Shown here piece by piece: positions 32,887 through 43,203 of a DNA stretch of 43,324 nucleotides; position 1 is the first letter of the stretch; each line of letters starts with the position of its first letter. The stretch is from an uncultured Bacilli bacterium. GTDB lineage: Bacteria; Bacillota_I; Bacilli_A; RF39; UBA660. Under the pieces are notes generated by a model. That model did not search any database and had not been told where the DNA came from. It saw only the letters and a list, made by a program, of their open reading frames with translations. Both the position numbers and the translations under genes were made by a program. The stretch lies in the NCBI GenBank assembly GCA_905235065.1, contig CAJOJR010000006.1, positions 1-43,324 of the forward strand, in the 5' to 3' direction.

Positions 32887-33331
32887 TTCCTTTCTTTCTT
32901 ATTATTTTTATTTTTTCTTTCTTTATGATCAAAAACTTATTCTTATAATTACATTCAGGGCATTTGACTTTTTTAAATCCCCTTTTACTTGGTAATGGTA
33001 ACTTTAATATAGTTTTACATTTGTGACATTTCTTATAAACATTATTTTTATCTTTTAAATTTCTAATTATATTTTTAAATGGTTTTATCATTGATTTTTT
33101 AATTTTTAAAAATAAAATATTTTCTTTTTCTCTTCTATTTATATTTTTAGAAAAATATCTTAATAGTATTATAATCATTAATAATAATTCAATATAAAAT
33201 AGAATATTTAATCTAATAAATAAATTTATTAATACTAATAAAATATATATTGTAAATAAGAATTTTGAAAACTCATCACTACCATATCTATCATACATAA
33301 ATTTTTTTAACTTATAAATAAAATTCATCAT
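32879..33331 (-). CDS. Membrane protein with C-terminal zinc ribbon
   Basis: Two TM segments then CHKCKTILKLPLPSKRGFKKVKCPECNYKNKF. Confidence 0.6.
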   Translation of the reverse strand: MMNFIYKLKKFMYDRYGSDEFSKFLFTIYILLVLINLFIRLNILFYIELLLMIIILLRYFSKNINRREKENILFLKIKKSMIKPFKNIIRNLKDKNNVYKKCHKCKTILKLPLPSKRGFKKVKCPECNYKNKFLIIKKEKIKIIRKKGND

Positions 33332-33383
33332 TTTTGATTCTCCTTATTATTTAATTAAATTTCAATATTTACACAATATTTGT

Positions 33384-33872
33384 TTAATTTGGATAAACGA
33401 GGTTTTCTTGCATTAAATTTAAAAGCACTTCATTATAAAATTTATTTGCTTCATATTTAGCGAATGGTAAGTTTTGATCCAGATAGTTTCCACATGATTT
33501 AGCATCAGCTCCAGGAATATCTCCTTCATATTCTGAAATAAATTTAAACATCTCTTTAATGATTTCTATTATATCAGTAGAATCTAAATTTCCTTTGAAT
33601 ATTGCATAAAACCCTGTTCTACATCCCATTGGTCCAAAGTATATCGTTTCTTTTTTATAAACTTCATGATTTCTTAAAAAAGTTGCTCCTAAATGTTCAA
33701 TAGTGTGTAATTCTGCTGTATTCATTACGGGTTCTTTATTTGGTTCTTTCATTCTAATGTCAAACGTTGTTGCTATTACCTTATTTGTATCATTATCATA
33801 GTCTCTTCTAGATACATATATTCCCCTTTTTAATAACTCATGATTTACTTTAAAACTTTCTATTTTTTCCAT
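33384..33872 (-). CDS. luxS: S-ribosylhomocysteine lyase
   Basis: HTIEHLGATFLRNH metal-binding motif; GPMGCRTGFYAIF; AKSCGNYLDQNL. Confidence 0.97.
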   Translation of the reverse strand: MEKIESFKVNHELLKRGIYVSRRDYDNDTNKVIATTFDIRMKEPNKEPVMNTAELHTIEHLGATFLRNHEVYKKETIYFGPMGCRTGFYAIFKGNLDSTDIIEIIKEMFKFISEYEGDIPGADAKSCGNYLDQNLPFAKYEANKFYNEVLLNLMQENLVYPN

Positions 33873-33890
33873 AATATTCCTCCTATATAT

Positions 33891-34577
33891 TTATTTTTCT
33901 TTTATTTTTAAACTCTTTAAGTATTCTTTCTTCTCATCTGTAATACGATAACTTTCTATAGCTTTTTGAATTGCTTTATTATGTGTCCATATATCAAGTT
34001 TTTGATTTTCAATAAATGGTATTGTTAAATCATATTGCTTTACTAAGGCAGTTGCAAAATACCACGCTATCATCATATTTACATAGTATTCTTTTGATCT
34101 AACACTAGAAACCATTTCTAAGTATTCCATTTTAAAATTATCATCTAAGTAATACTGCATAAGCATACCTATGCCAAAACGAACAGTATATGTTTCTTTA
34201 GATTCAATCCATATTTTAATTTGCTCTAATAATTTATCATGATACTTTTTAAACACTTTAGGTGACATTTGATCACATGTTGCCCAATTATCTACATATG
34301 GTAAAAACTTATTTATATATGATATGCATTCATCGTAGCTTTTTAGTTCTGAAATAACGAATGCATGTAGTTGATTTTCATCAAAATACTCATGAGGTAA
34401 ATCTTCCAAAAAAGATACATAATTATCACTTTTAATTATTTCTTTTGCATACTTTCTTAATTCTGGAGTGCGAATGCCTATTATTGTTTCAGGGTTCACA
34501 TTTGGAATTAATTTGATTTGAAATTCCATATATTTTTTATCTTGTAATTTAAATAATTCTTCTCGTATATTATTCAT
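33891..34577 (-). CDS. DNA alkylation repair protein (AlkD-like HEAT-repeat)
   Basis: GIRTPELRKYAKEI, HEYFDENQLHAFVIS, WATCDQMSPKVF, VRFGIGMLMQYYLDD. Confidence 0.88.
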   Translation of the reverse strand: MNNIREELFKLQDKKYMEFQIKLIPNVNPETIIGIRTPELRKYAKEIIKSDNYVSFLEDLPHEYFDENQLHAFVISELKSYDECISYINKFLPYVDNWATCDQMSPKVFKKYHDKLLEQIKIWIESKETYTVRFGIGMLMQYYLDDNFKMEYLEMVSSVRSKEYYVNMMIAWYFATALVKQYDLTIPFIENQKLDIWTHNKAIQKAIESYRITDEKKEYLKSLKIKEK

Positions 34578-34581
34578 ATAA

Positions 34582-35763
34582 TTATTTCCTTTCTAAAAAC
34601 ATAAGGCTTTCTACATGATGTGTAAATGGAAACATGTCTAATAAATAATATTTTTCTATTTTATAATCAATTAATAATTTTTTTAAATCTCTAACTAATG
34701 TAAAAGGATCACATGATACATAAATTAATTTGTTAGGTTTATATTCAATTATATTTTTAAGTGTAAATTTATTTAAACCATTTCTAGGTGGATCTACAAT
34801 TATAACATCTATATTTTTATCAATATATTTAGGAAATACACTAGCATCTCCATAGATAAATTCTATATTTTTAATATTATTTAATTTTTTATTCTCATTC
34901 GCATCTTTTATATTGTTTTCAAAATTATCTATCCCTATTACTTTTTTAGCTTTTAAAGACGCATTAATTCCTAAAGTACCTACTCCACAATATAAATCTA
35001 ATAAATTATCATTTTTATTTATATGTTCATTTATTATATTAAATAATTTAGTATTAATTTCTTTATTAATTTGGAAAAATGAATTATAACTTATTTTAAA
35101 TTTTAAATCATTAACATTATCTATAAAATAATCTTGTCCATATATAATTTTATTATTTAATATAATTCCTTTTATTTTAGAATTAATTTCATTTAAAGTA
35201 ATATCTTTTTCTGTTTCAATTGAAATTAATATTTCATTTAAATAATTAACTCTCAATAAAACTTTACCATTTATAATATTTAATGACTTTATAAATTTTA
35301 TTGTATCATTTAAAGTAGCATTTATTATTTTACATTCATCTATATTAATAATATTACTATCATTTACAAATCCAATAGATTTATTTTTTATATGTAATAA
35401 TACTTTATTTCTATAATTATAATGATTATCACTTTTAATAATGCTAACATTTAAATTATAATTTAAATACTTTTTAAATATTTCTTTTATTTTATTTTCT
35501 TTATATATTAATGTATCCTCATAACTTAAATTTAATAAATTACATCCATTACACTTATCAAAGTATTTACAAGGACTATCTATTCTTTTTTTAGAAGGAA
35601 TTATTATTTTGTTAAGTTTACCTATATAATATTTTTTAGTTTCTTTTATTATATCAATATCAACTAATTCACCTTCTAAACATTTTGATATAAAAATAAT
35701 TTTATCATTAATATGTGATAAACCATTACCTTCATTATCAAGTTTTTCTATTAATATTTCCAT
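34582..35763 (-). CDS. 23S rRNA (uracil-5-)-methyltransferase, RlmD/RlmCD (TrmA-superfamily)
   Basis: CKYFDKCNGCNLLNLSYEDTL Fe-S cysteines; DLYCGVGTLGINAS; VDPPRNGL; IYVSCDPFTLVRDL. Confidence 0.92.
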   Translation of the reverse strand: MEILIEKLDNEGNGLSHINDKIIFISKCLEGELVDIDIIKETKKYYIGKLNKIIIPSKKRIDSPCKYFDKCNGCNLLNLSYEDTLIYKENKIKEIFKKYLNYNLNVSIIKSDNHYNYRNKVLLHIKNKSIGFVNDSNIINIDECKIINATLNDTIKFIKSLNIINGKVLLRVNYLNEILISIETEKDITLNEINSKIKGIILNNKIIYGQDYFIDNVNDLKFKISYNSFFQINKEINTKLFNIINEHINKNDNLLDLYCGVGTLGINASLKAKKVIGIDNFENNIKDANENKKLNNIKNIEFIYGDASVFPKYIDKNIDVIIVDPPRNGLNKFTLKNIIEYKPNKLIYVSCDPFTLVRDLKKLLIDYKIEKYYLLDMFPFTHHVESLMFLERK

Positions 35764-35773
35764 AAATTTATTA

Positions 35774-35806
35774 TAAAAAAAAATGATAACTTTTACAAGT
35801 TATCAT
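35774..35806 (-). terminator. Terminator after CofE-like gene
   Basis: Minus strand AATGATAACTTGTAAAAGTTATCATTTTTTTTT. Confidence 0.85.
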
Positions 35807-36990
35807 TCTCCATAATTAGTAAAGTATCTTTGAATTAATACAACTGGAGTTCCTTTATCTCCTGAGCCAGAAGTTAAATCACAAAGTGAACCAATTAAAT
35901 CTGTATATCTTCTTGGAGTTGTCCCCTGAGTTGCCATTTGACCTTTTAAATCTTTATCTTTTAATTTTATTTCTTCTCTAATTGCATTATTTAATTCTTC
36001 ACCTTTTAAGTCTTTAAATTTATTATCAGATAAATATTTAAGTTTTAATTCATTTGGGCTTCCTTCTAAACCGGGAGTGTATGCAGGAGATACAACTGGA
36101 TCAGCAAGTTCCCAAATCTTACCTATCGGATCTTTAAATGCCCCATCTCCATATACCATAACTTCAACAGTTGCTCCAGTTTTTTCTTTTATCATGCTTT
36201 GTACTTTTTCAACTAACACTTGTCCATTTTCAGGAAATAATTTTACTTTATCTTCAGTAGATCTATTAGTTCCAAGTAAACCATATTTAGAATTATACCC
36301 ACTTCCATCAATTGATGAAGTTAATATATCATCCATACCAAGCACTATGTTTGCTCCATTATTTTTAAGTGCTTCTTTTGTTTCAAATCTAGTATGAATA
36401 TCTGCACATAACACATTTTTAGTGTATCCTAATATTGTTAAAGGGTTATTGCTAAATACAAAATTAACTTCACAATTTTCTTTTTTTACCAATTCTCTAT
36501 AAAAATCTACCATATTTACACCGGTAAATATATGTTTGAAAGTTCCAAATTTATTTATGTATTCACTTTCACTTATAACATCACTATAAGGGTTTATATT
36601 ATATTCTTTTAATAGTTTTCTATCTAATATATCATTTCCAACTTCATCTGATGGATAAGATAGTAAAATAGTTATTTTATCCATTGCTCTTGCAAAAGCT
36701 TGTAAGCATACAGCAAATCTATTACGACTTAATATTGGAAATACTATTCCTATTTCATTTGTATTAAATTTGTTTTTAACATCTTTAGCAATTTGATCAA
36801 GAGTTGCATAATTTCCTTCGCTAATACCTACTACTGCTTCAGTAATTGCAATTATATCTCTATCTTCTAATTTAAAATTTTCTGATTCGCTTGCCTTTAA
36901 AACTGAATCAACAACCCTATCAGCTAAGTTATCTCCTTCTTTGATAACCCCAGTTCTAATACCTCTTACAATTGTACCCACATCTCTCAT
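35803..36990 (-). CDS. Coenzyme F420-0:L-glutamate ligase family protein (CofE-like)
   Basis: VRGIRTGVIKEGDNLADRVVDSVLKASESENFKLEDRDIIAITEAVV pattern of F420_ligase domain. Confidence 0.75.
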   Translation of the reverse strand: MRDVGTIVRGIRTGVIKEGDNLADRVVDSVLKASESENFKLEDRDIIAITEAVVGISEGNYATLDQIAKDVKNKFNTNEIGIVFPILSRNRFAVCLQAFARAMDKITILLSYPSDEVGNDILDRKLLKEYNINPYSDVISESEYINKFGTFKHIFTGVNMVDFYRELVKKENCEVNFVFSNNPLTILGYTKNVLCADIHTRFETKEALKNNGANIVLGMDDILTSSIDGSGYNSKYGLLGTNRSTEDKVKLFPENGQVLVEKVQSMIKEKTGATVEVMVYGDGAFKDPIGKIWELADPVVSPAYTPGLEGSPNELKLKYLSDNKFKDLKGEELNNAIREEIKLKDKDLKGQMATQGTTPRRYTDLIGSLCDLTSGSGDKGTPVVLIQRYFTNYGE

Positions 36991-37024
36991 ATATTCACCT
37001 CTATTTTAATTATAACATACATTA

Positions 37025-37055
37025 AAAAAAGTAGAATATTTTTATTCTACTTAAC
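37025..37055 (-). terminator. Terminator after lipoprotein gene
   Basis: Minus strand AAGTAGAATAAAAATATTCTACTTTTTTT. Confidence 0.85.
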
Positions 37056-38039
37056 AACTGCGACTGAAGCAGTGGATGATGCTATCTGTAAAAGTTCTTC
37101 ATTAGACAAGTTTTGACCTATTATGTAGTAATCCATTCCACCATTAGACCAACTTACTGAAGTATCTGTTAATGCACCCAATATTGTTTCATAAAATACT
37201 AAGTCGCCAGTTGCAGATGTTACTTCAAATTCTTTTGATGCATTAGATACTTCTTCAACTAATATAAATGGTTTTTCTCCTTCAAATGTAAGTATTACTC
37301 TTTCTGAATTATCAGATTTAACTACTTCTTGATTTTGAAATTTAGTTCCTACTGGTATATACATTGGATAAATTATATCTTCAATACTTCCAGTTTCTTT
37401 AGTTTCCTTGCAACAATCTTCTTTGATATTAGCATTTAGACTAAAGTAATCTTTTTCAAATTTTTTACTCCATTCAATTTTGGTAAAATTCATTGTTATA
37501 CCAGTAGTCCCATTATCACTTAGTATTTCTACTTTCTCTGGTTCCATTTTTTTATTAAATGTTACTTTTTGAGTTTTAAAATTACTATTATTAGGATAAT
37601 TAACACCACTAGTCATGATATACTTTCCATCTTTTTCTTCAAAAGCTCTATTACCATCTTTTTCAAAATCATTAAGTATTGTTTCTAAAATATAAGCCTG
37701 TGAACTATTATTTGGCCAATCACTTTGAAATTTAAAACTTTTGTTTAAATCAGGTGTTATTACATATACACCCTCATCATTTTTAAGAATTATTTGTTCA
37801 TGTGAATTATCGGTATTTAATAAATTAACTTTATAATAGCTTCCTTGCATATAAGAAACATTTACATCATATGAATAATTCTTGTCACCACTTACAATTT
37901 CCATATTCCCTTCCAAATAATAACTTTTGTTATTATCTACAAGATTCTTGAAATCTTTTAATGCTTTATCTTGATCATAAGAACCACATCCACACACTAA
38001 TAGACATACACCTACAAGTAATAAAAATATTTTTTTCAT
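37047..38039 (-). CDS. Lipoprotein, LolA/MucB-like fold with DUF4367-like C-terminus
   Basis: MKKIFLLLVGVCLLVCGCGS signal; DGVYVITPDLNKSFKFQSDWPNNSSQAYILETILNDF; C-terminal VSWSNGGMDYYIIGQNLSNEELLQIASS. Confidence 0.75.
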   Translation of the reverse strand: MKKIFLLLVGVCLLVCGCGSYDQDKALKDFKNLVDNNKSYYLEGNMEIVSGDKNYSYDVNVSYMQGSYYKVNLLNTDNSHEQIILKNDEGVYVITPDLNKSFKFQSDWPNNSSQAYILETILNDFEKDGNRAFEEKDGKYIMTSGVNYPNNSNFKTQKVTFNKKMEPEKVEILSDNGTTGITMNFTKIEWSKKFEKDYFSLNANIKEDCCKETKETGSIEDIIYPMYIPVGTKFQNQEVVKSDNSERVILTFEGEKPFILVEEVSNASKEFEVTSATGDLVFYETILGALTDTSVSWSNGGMDYYIIGQNLSNEELLQIASSTASVAVVK

Positions 38040-38148
38040 AACCCTCCCTTTGATTTACAATAAATTATATTTTTTTTATGTTGATTTATGAATATTTTCT
38101 ATAAAAAAGTTTAAACTATTAATAGTTATAAGGAAGGAGGATTATAAG

Positions 38149-38355
38149 TTGAAAATTCTTCAAAGAGTAGCACTTGCATTCACAATAATTGGTGCGATTA
38201 ACTGGGGACTAATTGGACTTCTTGATTTTAACTTAGTAAGTGCAATCTTCGGTGTTGATTCGATTCTATCAAGAATTATTTACACAATTGTTGGTGTTGC
38301 CGGAATAATTAATATTGGTTTATTAGTTGCTCCTTTACATGACCTACATGATTAA
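38149..38355 (+). CDS. DUF378 domain-containing membrane protein
   Basis: 68 aa; ALAFTIIGAINWGLIGLLDFNLVSAIFG...IYTIVGVAGI. Confidence 0.9.
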   Translation: MKILQRVALAFTIIGAINWGLIGLLDFNLVSAIFGVDSILSRIIYTIVGVAGIINIGLLVAPLHDLHD

Positions 38356-38361
38356 ATAAAA

Positions 38362-38392
38362 CAAAAAAAATCTCTTTATAGAGATTTTTTTG
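38362..38392. terminator. Bidirectional terminator
   Basis: aaaaaaaatctctttatagagattttttt between convergent genes. Confidence 0.85.
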
Positions 38393-38396
38393 TTTG

Positions 38397-39554
38397 TTAA
38401 TCTTTTGTATATTCAAAGAATTTATATTTTTGATCTAAGAAATTAAATAGTGTTTTTAATAATGCGGTTAAAGGCGTTGCGATTACCATACCTATAATTC
38501 CAAAGAAGTAACCAAATATTAATAATGAAATAAGTATTGTTACTGGATGTAAATTCATCTTTTTACTCATAAATAATGGGGTTAAAAAATTTCCTTCTAA
38601 AGTTTGAATTATTAATATAAATACTAAAGTTAAAATTCCTATTACATTTGATTGTGAAAATCCAACTAACCCAGCTACTGCTGCTCCCATATATGGTCCA
38701 ATATATGGAATAAGATTTGTTATTGCGCAAAACATTGCTATTAATAATGGTGCTTTTAAACCTATAATTGCAAACCCAATTAATGAAATTATCATAAGTA
38801 TTAATGAAATAATCAAAGTTCCTTTTACATATCCATAAGTAGTTGTACTAATTTGTGATAATAACATATCAGCATCTTTTCTCCATCTTTTTGGAAGAAG
38901 TTTTATAAATCCATTTGAAACTTCATTAAAGTTAAATAACATATAAAACCCAACTATAAAACTTAATAATATTATACCAACACCACTTACTAATGAAGAA
39001 ATTATGTTAAGGGCTGTTTGTGGTAAATTTGTTTGTAAATTTGTTCCTAGTTTTTCTATTGATTCAAAGAAATGAGTTTTTGTTGTATCCAAATTTTCTA
39101 AACTCATATCAGATATTTTATCAAATATTCCTTCAACCCATGCTTTTAAATCACTTAATATCGTAGGTATTGTTCCAACTATATCTTTTATTTGATTAGC
39201 AAGAGCAGGAACTGCTACTAATGTAAATAGATATAAGAATATTATTAATAATACATATATTAATATAACTGAAATAGTTCTATTTAATCCTCTATTTGTT
39301 AATTTAGTAACTAAAGGATTTAATAGCCAAGCTATTATAAATCCTATAAATAACGGACTTATAACTGAAAGAATTTTTAAAACTATAGAAAGTACATTAA
39401 ATTCTTTCAATAATATTATTCCAAGATACACAAGCAAAAGTATTAGAAGAACATATAAAATTTTTAATATATTATTTCCTACTCCTAATAGATTATTTAA
39501 CTTTGGTATATCTAGTTTTTTGATTTTTGAGATATTATCTTTTTCTTTTTTCAT
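38397..39554 (-). CDS. AI-2E family transporter (PerM/YtvI-like)
   Basis: 385 aa polytopic; PYIGPYMGAAVAGLVGFSQS and LEGNFLTPLFMSKKMNLHPVTILISLLIFGYFFGIIGMVIATPLTA. Confidence 0.9.
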   Translation of the reverse strand: MKKEKDNISKIKKLDIPKLNNLLGVGNNILKILYVLLILLLVYLGIILLKEFNVLSIVLKILSVISPLFIGFIIAWLLNPLVTKLTNRGLNRTISVILIYVLLIIFLYLFTLVAVPALANQIKDIVGTIPTILSDLKAWVEGIFDKISDMSLENLDTTKTHFFESIEKLGTNLQTNLPQTALNIISSLVSGVGIILLSFIVGFYMLFNFNEVSNGFIKLLPKRWRKDADMLLSQISTTTYGYVKGTLIISLILMIISLIGFAIIGLKAPLLIAMFCAITNLIPYIGPYMGAAVAGLVGFSQSNVIGILTLVFILIIQTLEGNFLTPLFMSKKMNLHPVTILISLLIFGYFFGIIGMVIATPLTALLKTLFNFLDQKYKFFEYTKD

Positions 39555-39613
39555 TATTATCTCTCCATTCTCATCATAATTATATCATGCTTTTAGTTTA
39601 AAAAAAAGTCCTA

Positions 39614-39736
39614 TTAAGAACTCTTTTTCATCATTTTATTTTTCATTTTATTATATGTTTTTGATATCTCTTTATCATATTTAGTACATACATATCCAAC
39701 TCCAACGCCTATTCCTAGATAAAGCATATTTTCCAT
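39614..39736 (-). CDS. Small protein (about 40-49 aa), not in the ORF track
   Basis: MENMLYLGIGVGVGYVCTKYDKEISKTYNKMKNKMMKKSS; in-frame upstream ATG at 39763 possible; terminator-like hairpin AGTTCTTAATAGGACTTTTTTTT overlaps stop. Confidence 0.5.
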   Translation of the reverse strand: MENMLYLGIGVGVGYVCTKYDKEISKTYNKMKNKMMKKSS

Positions 39737-39795
39737 CAATTTTATAACAATCACTCTCCTCATTATTATTGTTTACTAAGAATTTAATTTTTATA

Positions 39796-41943
39796 CTACT
39801 TAACAAATTCTTTTAAGTGAGTAATACGTTTCTCAGAATAACTTGAAGTTATAGAATAATTAAAATTATCTTTTTGACCAATTATAATTAAATTCTTTTT
39901 GGCTCTTGTACATGCTGTATAAATAAGTTTGTTATAAAACATTCTTTTATGAGAATTAGCAAGAACAATAACAACATTATCGTATTCACTACCTTGTGAT
40001 TTATGTATACTTACTGCATAAGCTAAATTAAATTTATCAAAATCCACTTGTTCATATTCAATTTTATGTCCAGAAAAGTTTATTAATATGCTCCTTTTAG
40101 GATAGCTATTTATTCTTTCAATGTATCCAATATCTCCATTAAACACATTGTTATCTACATCATTTACAAGTTGTATGACTTTATCATTTTCTCTATAAAT
40201 TATATTCCCTATTGTTATTTCTTCGATATCATTATTATTTGGATTAAAAATATCTTGCATAATTTTATTTAAGTTATCAATTCCATTAATACCTTTATAC
40301 ATTGGAACTAATACTTGAAATTCATCCAAAGATATTTTTTTGTTCTTAACACTTTCACATATTACTTTTAAATTATTAATAATATTATTATCACTTGATT
40401 CAATGAATCTAAAATCACTATAATTGTTTACTTCATTTATTATTTCTTTATTCTTTATTTTATTTGCTAAAACATTTATAAAAGATTTTTCATTAGTTCT
40501 ATATATGTATGTTAAGTATTTCTTATTAATGTTATCTGAACATAATAAATCATATAAAACATTTCCAGGACTAATACTAGGAAGCTGGTTAGCATCTCCA
40601 ACTAATATAATTTTAACGGTATCTTTTAAAGCTTTTAATAAAGATGAAAATAAAAATATATCTACCATACTAAATTCATCAATTATAACTATTTTAGCTT
40701 TACTTTGATTATATTCGTTTAATCCAAAGCTACTTGTTTCTTTATCCCACTTTAAAAATTTATGGATAGTTGAAGCTAAAGTACCAATGCAATAAGACAT
40801 TCTTTTAGCACTTCTTCCGGTTGGAGCAAGTAAAGCAATAGAATTCTTATCTTCATAGTAATCTACTATAGCTTTAATGATAGTGGTTTTACCTGTACCA
40901 GGTCCACCTGTTATAATAAATAAATTATTATTAATACTTCCGACTATAGCTTCTTTTTGATCCTTATTTAAAATAATATTATTCTTTTTTTCAAATTTAG
41001 AAAGATATTTCTTGATTTTTAAATTACTTTCATTTACTTTTATTCTATTATACATACCAATCCTTTGAGCAATATATTCTTCTGTATCATAAAAGTAATT
41101 AAGCATTAAATAATTATCAAAATCATAAATTTTATGTTGTTCAATTAAATTCTTCAAATATATTTTAAAACTTGATAATTTAAAATCATTATCAAAGTAT
41201 TTTAATACTTCTATATATACTTCTTCTGTGCTTGCTAAAGTATTACCTGTTTTATAACAAACATTTTTAATGGAATGTGTAATAACATTTTCTATTCTTA
41301 TATCACTATTTGGATCATTATATTTTTTATAAATTGAGTCAACTTTATCAAAATCTACTATATTAGTTAAAATATATAAATTATTTTTAATAATATCATT
41401 TAAATTTAAAGCACATGTTTTTACTATTTTAACACTTTCATTAACACTAAATCCCATTTTAGTTAAATTAGAAATTAATTCTTCTTCATAAGTAAGTGAA
41501 TTTAATTTTTCATGAACTTGTAAAGAAGTTTTAACGCTTATCCTATCTATTTTACTAAGTGCATATGGGTCTTTTTTTATTATTTCAATAGTTTTACTTC
41601 CATATTTATCAACTATTTTTTCAGCAGTTTTAATCCCTATTCCTTTAAATAATCCACTTCCAAGATAAGAGATTATTTCTTCATTATCAGTTGGGTTACA
41701 TATTTCATAACTATTTACACTAAATTGTTCGCCATATTTGGGGTGACTTACAATACAACCATAAAACTTATAAAAAACTTCATTACTTAAATTATTAAAA
41801 TTTCCAACAAAAGAAATAAAATGGCCAATGTACTCTTCTAAATTTTCACTAGAATCTTTAACTCTAAAAACTCCTACTTTGTAGGAGTTAGTATTATTTT
41901 CATATATAATTCTTGTTATTTTACCAACTATATAATCACTCAT
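39796..41943 (-). CDS. recD2: ATP-dependent RecD2-like DNA helicase
   Basis: ITGGPGTGKTTIIKAIVDYY Walker A, IIDEFSMVD, LVGDANQLPSISPGNVLYDLL, AVSIHKSQGSEYDNVVIV. Confidence 0.95.
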   Translation of the reverse strand: MSDYIVGKITRIIYENNTNSYKVGVFRVKDSSENLEEYIGHFISFVGNFNNLSNEVFYKFYGCIVSHPKYGEQFSVNSYEICNPTDNEEIISYLGSGLFKGIGIKTAEKIVDKYGSKTIEIIKKDPYALSKIDRISVKTSLQVHEKLNSLTYEEELISNLTKMGFSVNESVKIVKTCALNLNDIIKNNLYILTNIVDFDKVDSIYKKYNDPNSDIRIENVITHSIKNVCYKTGNTLASTEEVYIEVLKYFDNDFKLSSFKIYLKNLIEQHKIYDFDNYLMLNYFYDTEEYIAQRIGMYNRIKVNESNLKIKKYLSKFEKKNNIILNKDQKEAIVGSINNNLFIITGGPGTGKTTIIKAIVDYYEDKNSIALLAPTGRSAKRMSYCIGTLASTIHKFLKWDKETSSFGLNEYNQSKAKIVIIDEFSMVDIFLFSSLLKALKDTVKIILVGDANQLPSISPGNVLYDLLCSDNINKKYLTYIYRTNEKSFINVLANKIKNKEIINEVNNYSDFRFIESSDNNIINNLKVICESVKNKKISLDEFQVLVPMYKGINGIDNLNKIMQDIFNPNNNDIEEITIGNIIYRENDKVIQLVNDVDNNVFNGDIGYIERINSYPKRSILINFSGHKIEYEQVDFDKFNLAYAVSIHKSQGSEYDNVVIVLANSHKRMFYNKLIYTACTRAKKNLIIIGQKDNFNYSITSSYSEKRITHLKEFVK

Positions 41944-41952
41944 GAGAATATT

Positions 41953-43203
41953 TTAACATTTATATTTAACTTTATAAATATTATTTAGTTTATAAAAGCC
42001 TATTTTTTTAACTTCAATATAATTTGATGAATAACCGATATATGTTAGAAATTTTTTTCTCTCAAATAAAACATCTAATTTTTTATTATTGAATTTATTC
42101 TTATAATCTTTTTCTAAATTATCTGATAATTCTATTAATTTTTTAACTCTTTCTTTTTTAACCAAATCATTTACTTTATCTTTCATTGTAGCAGACTTAG
42201 TTCCATCTCTATCCGAATATGGAAATACATGTATTTTAGAAAACCCTATTTTCTTACAAAATTCATAAGTTTCATTAAAATCTTCTTCTGTTTCACCCGG
42301 AAAACCAACTATCACATCTGTTGTTATAGATATATTTGGATTTACACTTCTAATTAAATTAATCTTATCTTCATAATACTTAGTATTATATCTTCTATCC
42401 ATTAATTTCAACATTTTGTCACATCCACTTTGAAGAGGTAAATGCATATGATCAGCAATTTTAGGACTATTAAGAAGTGATGTGATTTTATTATCAACTT
42501 CAACTATCTCTATTGAACTTATTCTTATTCTTTCTAAGTTCTTTATTTCTAATAAATCTAATAATAAATTATATAATTTATAATTGTTTAAATCAGTACC
42601 ATATTTACCAGTATGAATACCTGTTAGTACAATTTCTTTATAACCATTGTTTACTAAAGATGTTGCCTCTTCCAATACTTTATCTTTATTCTTACTTTTA
42701 ACTTCTCCTCTAACATATGGTATAACACAATAAGAACAATAATTATCACAACCATCTTGTATTTTTATAAATGCTCTTGTATGACTTTCTAAATGATTTA
42801 TTTTCATATCTTCAAATTTAGTATATTTAACATCATAAAACTTAATTATTTTATCTTTATTTTTTAGATATTGATTTAAATATTCAATAATTCTACTTTT
42901 ATCTTTATTACCTAATATAATATCCGCATTTATTTCAATATTTTTATTAGTATTATATAAATTTTGAGTATAACACCCAATAGCAATCACTACCGAATTT
43001 GGATTGTGTTTTTTAATACTATTTATAGTTCTTCTACTTTTTTTATCAGCTTCATTAGTAACAGTACACGTATTTATTACATATACACTAGCATTATCAC
43101 TTACTATTTTATATCCTTCGCGCAAAAAAAGGCTCATGATGAATTCACACTCATAAGCATTTACTTTACAACCTAAATTTTTAATACATACTGTTTTATC
43201 CAT
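41953..43203 (-). CDS. mtaB: tRNA (N6-L-threonylcarbamoyladenosine(37)-C2)-methylthiotransferase MtaB
   Basis: LGCKVNAYECE, VINTCTVTNEADKKSRR, IQDGCDNYCSYCVIPYVRGEVKS, HLPLQSGCDKMLKLMDRRY. Confidence 0.93.
   Translation of the reverse strand: MDKTVCIKNLGCKVNAYECEFIMSLFLREGYKIVSDNASVYVINTCTVTNEADKKSRRTINSIKKHNPNSVVIAIGCYTQNLYNTNKNIEINADIILGNKDKSRIIEYLNQYLKNKDKIIKFYDVKYTKFEDMKINHLESHTRAFIKIQDGCDNYCSYCVIPYVRGEVKSKNKDKVLEEATSLVNNGYKEIVLTGIHTGKYGTDLNNYKLYNLLLDLLEIKNLERIRISSIEIVEVDNKITSLLNSPKIADHMHLPLQSGCDKMLKLMDRRYNTKYYEDKINLIRSVNPNISITTDVIVGFPGETEEDFNETYEFCKKIGFSKIHVFPYSDRDGTKSATMKDKVNDLVKKERVKKLIELSDNLEKDYKNKFNNKKLDVLFERKKFLTYIGYSSNYIEVKKIGFYKLNNIYKVKYKC

Noticed and set aside
40424-40708. Plus-strand ORF antisense to recD2
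   Set aside because: Shadow ORF within a well-supported helicase gene.
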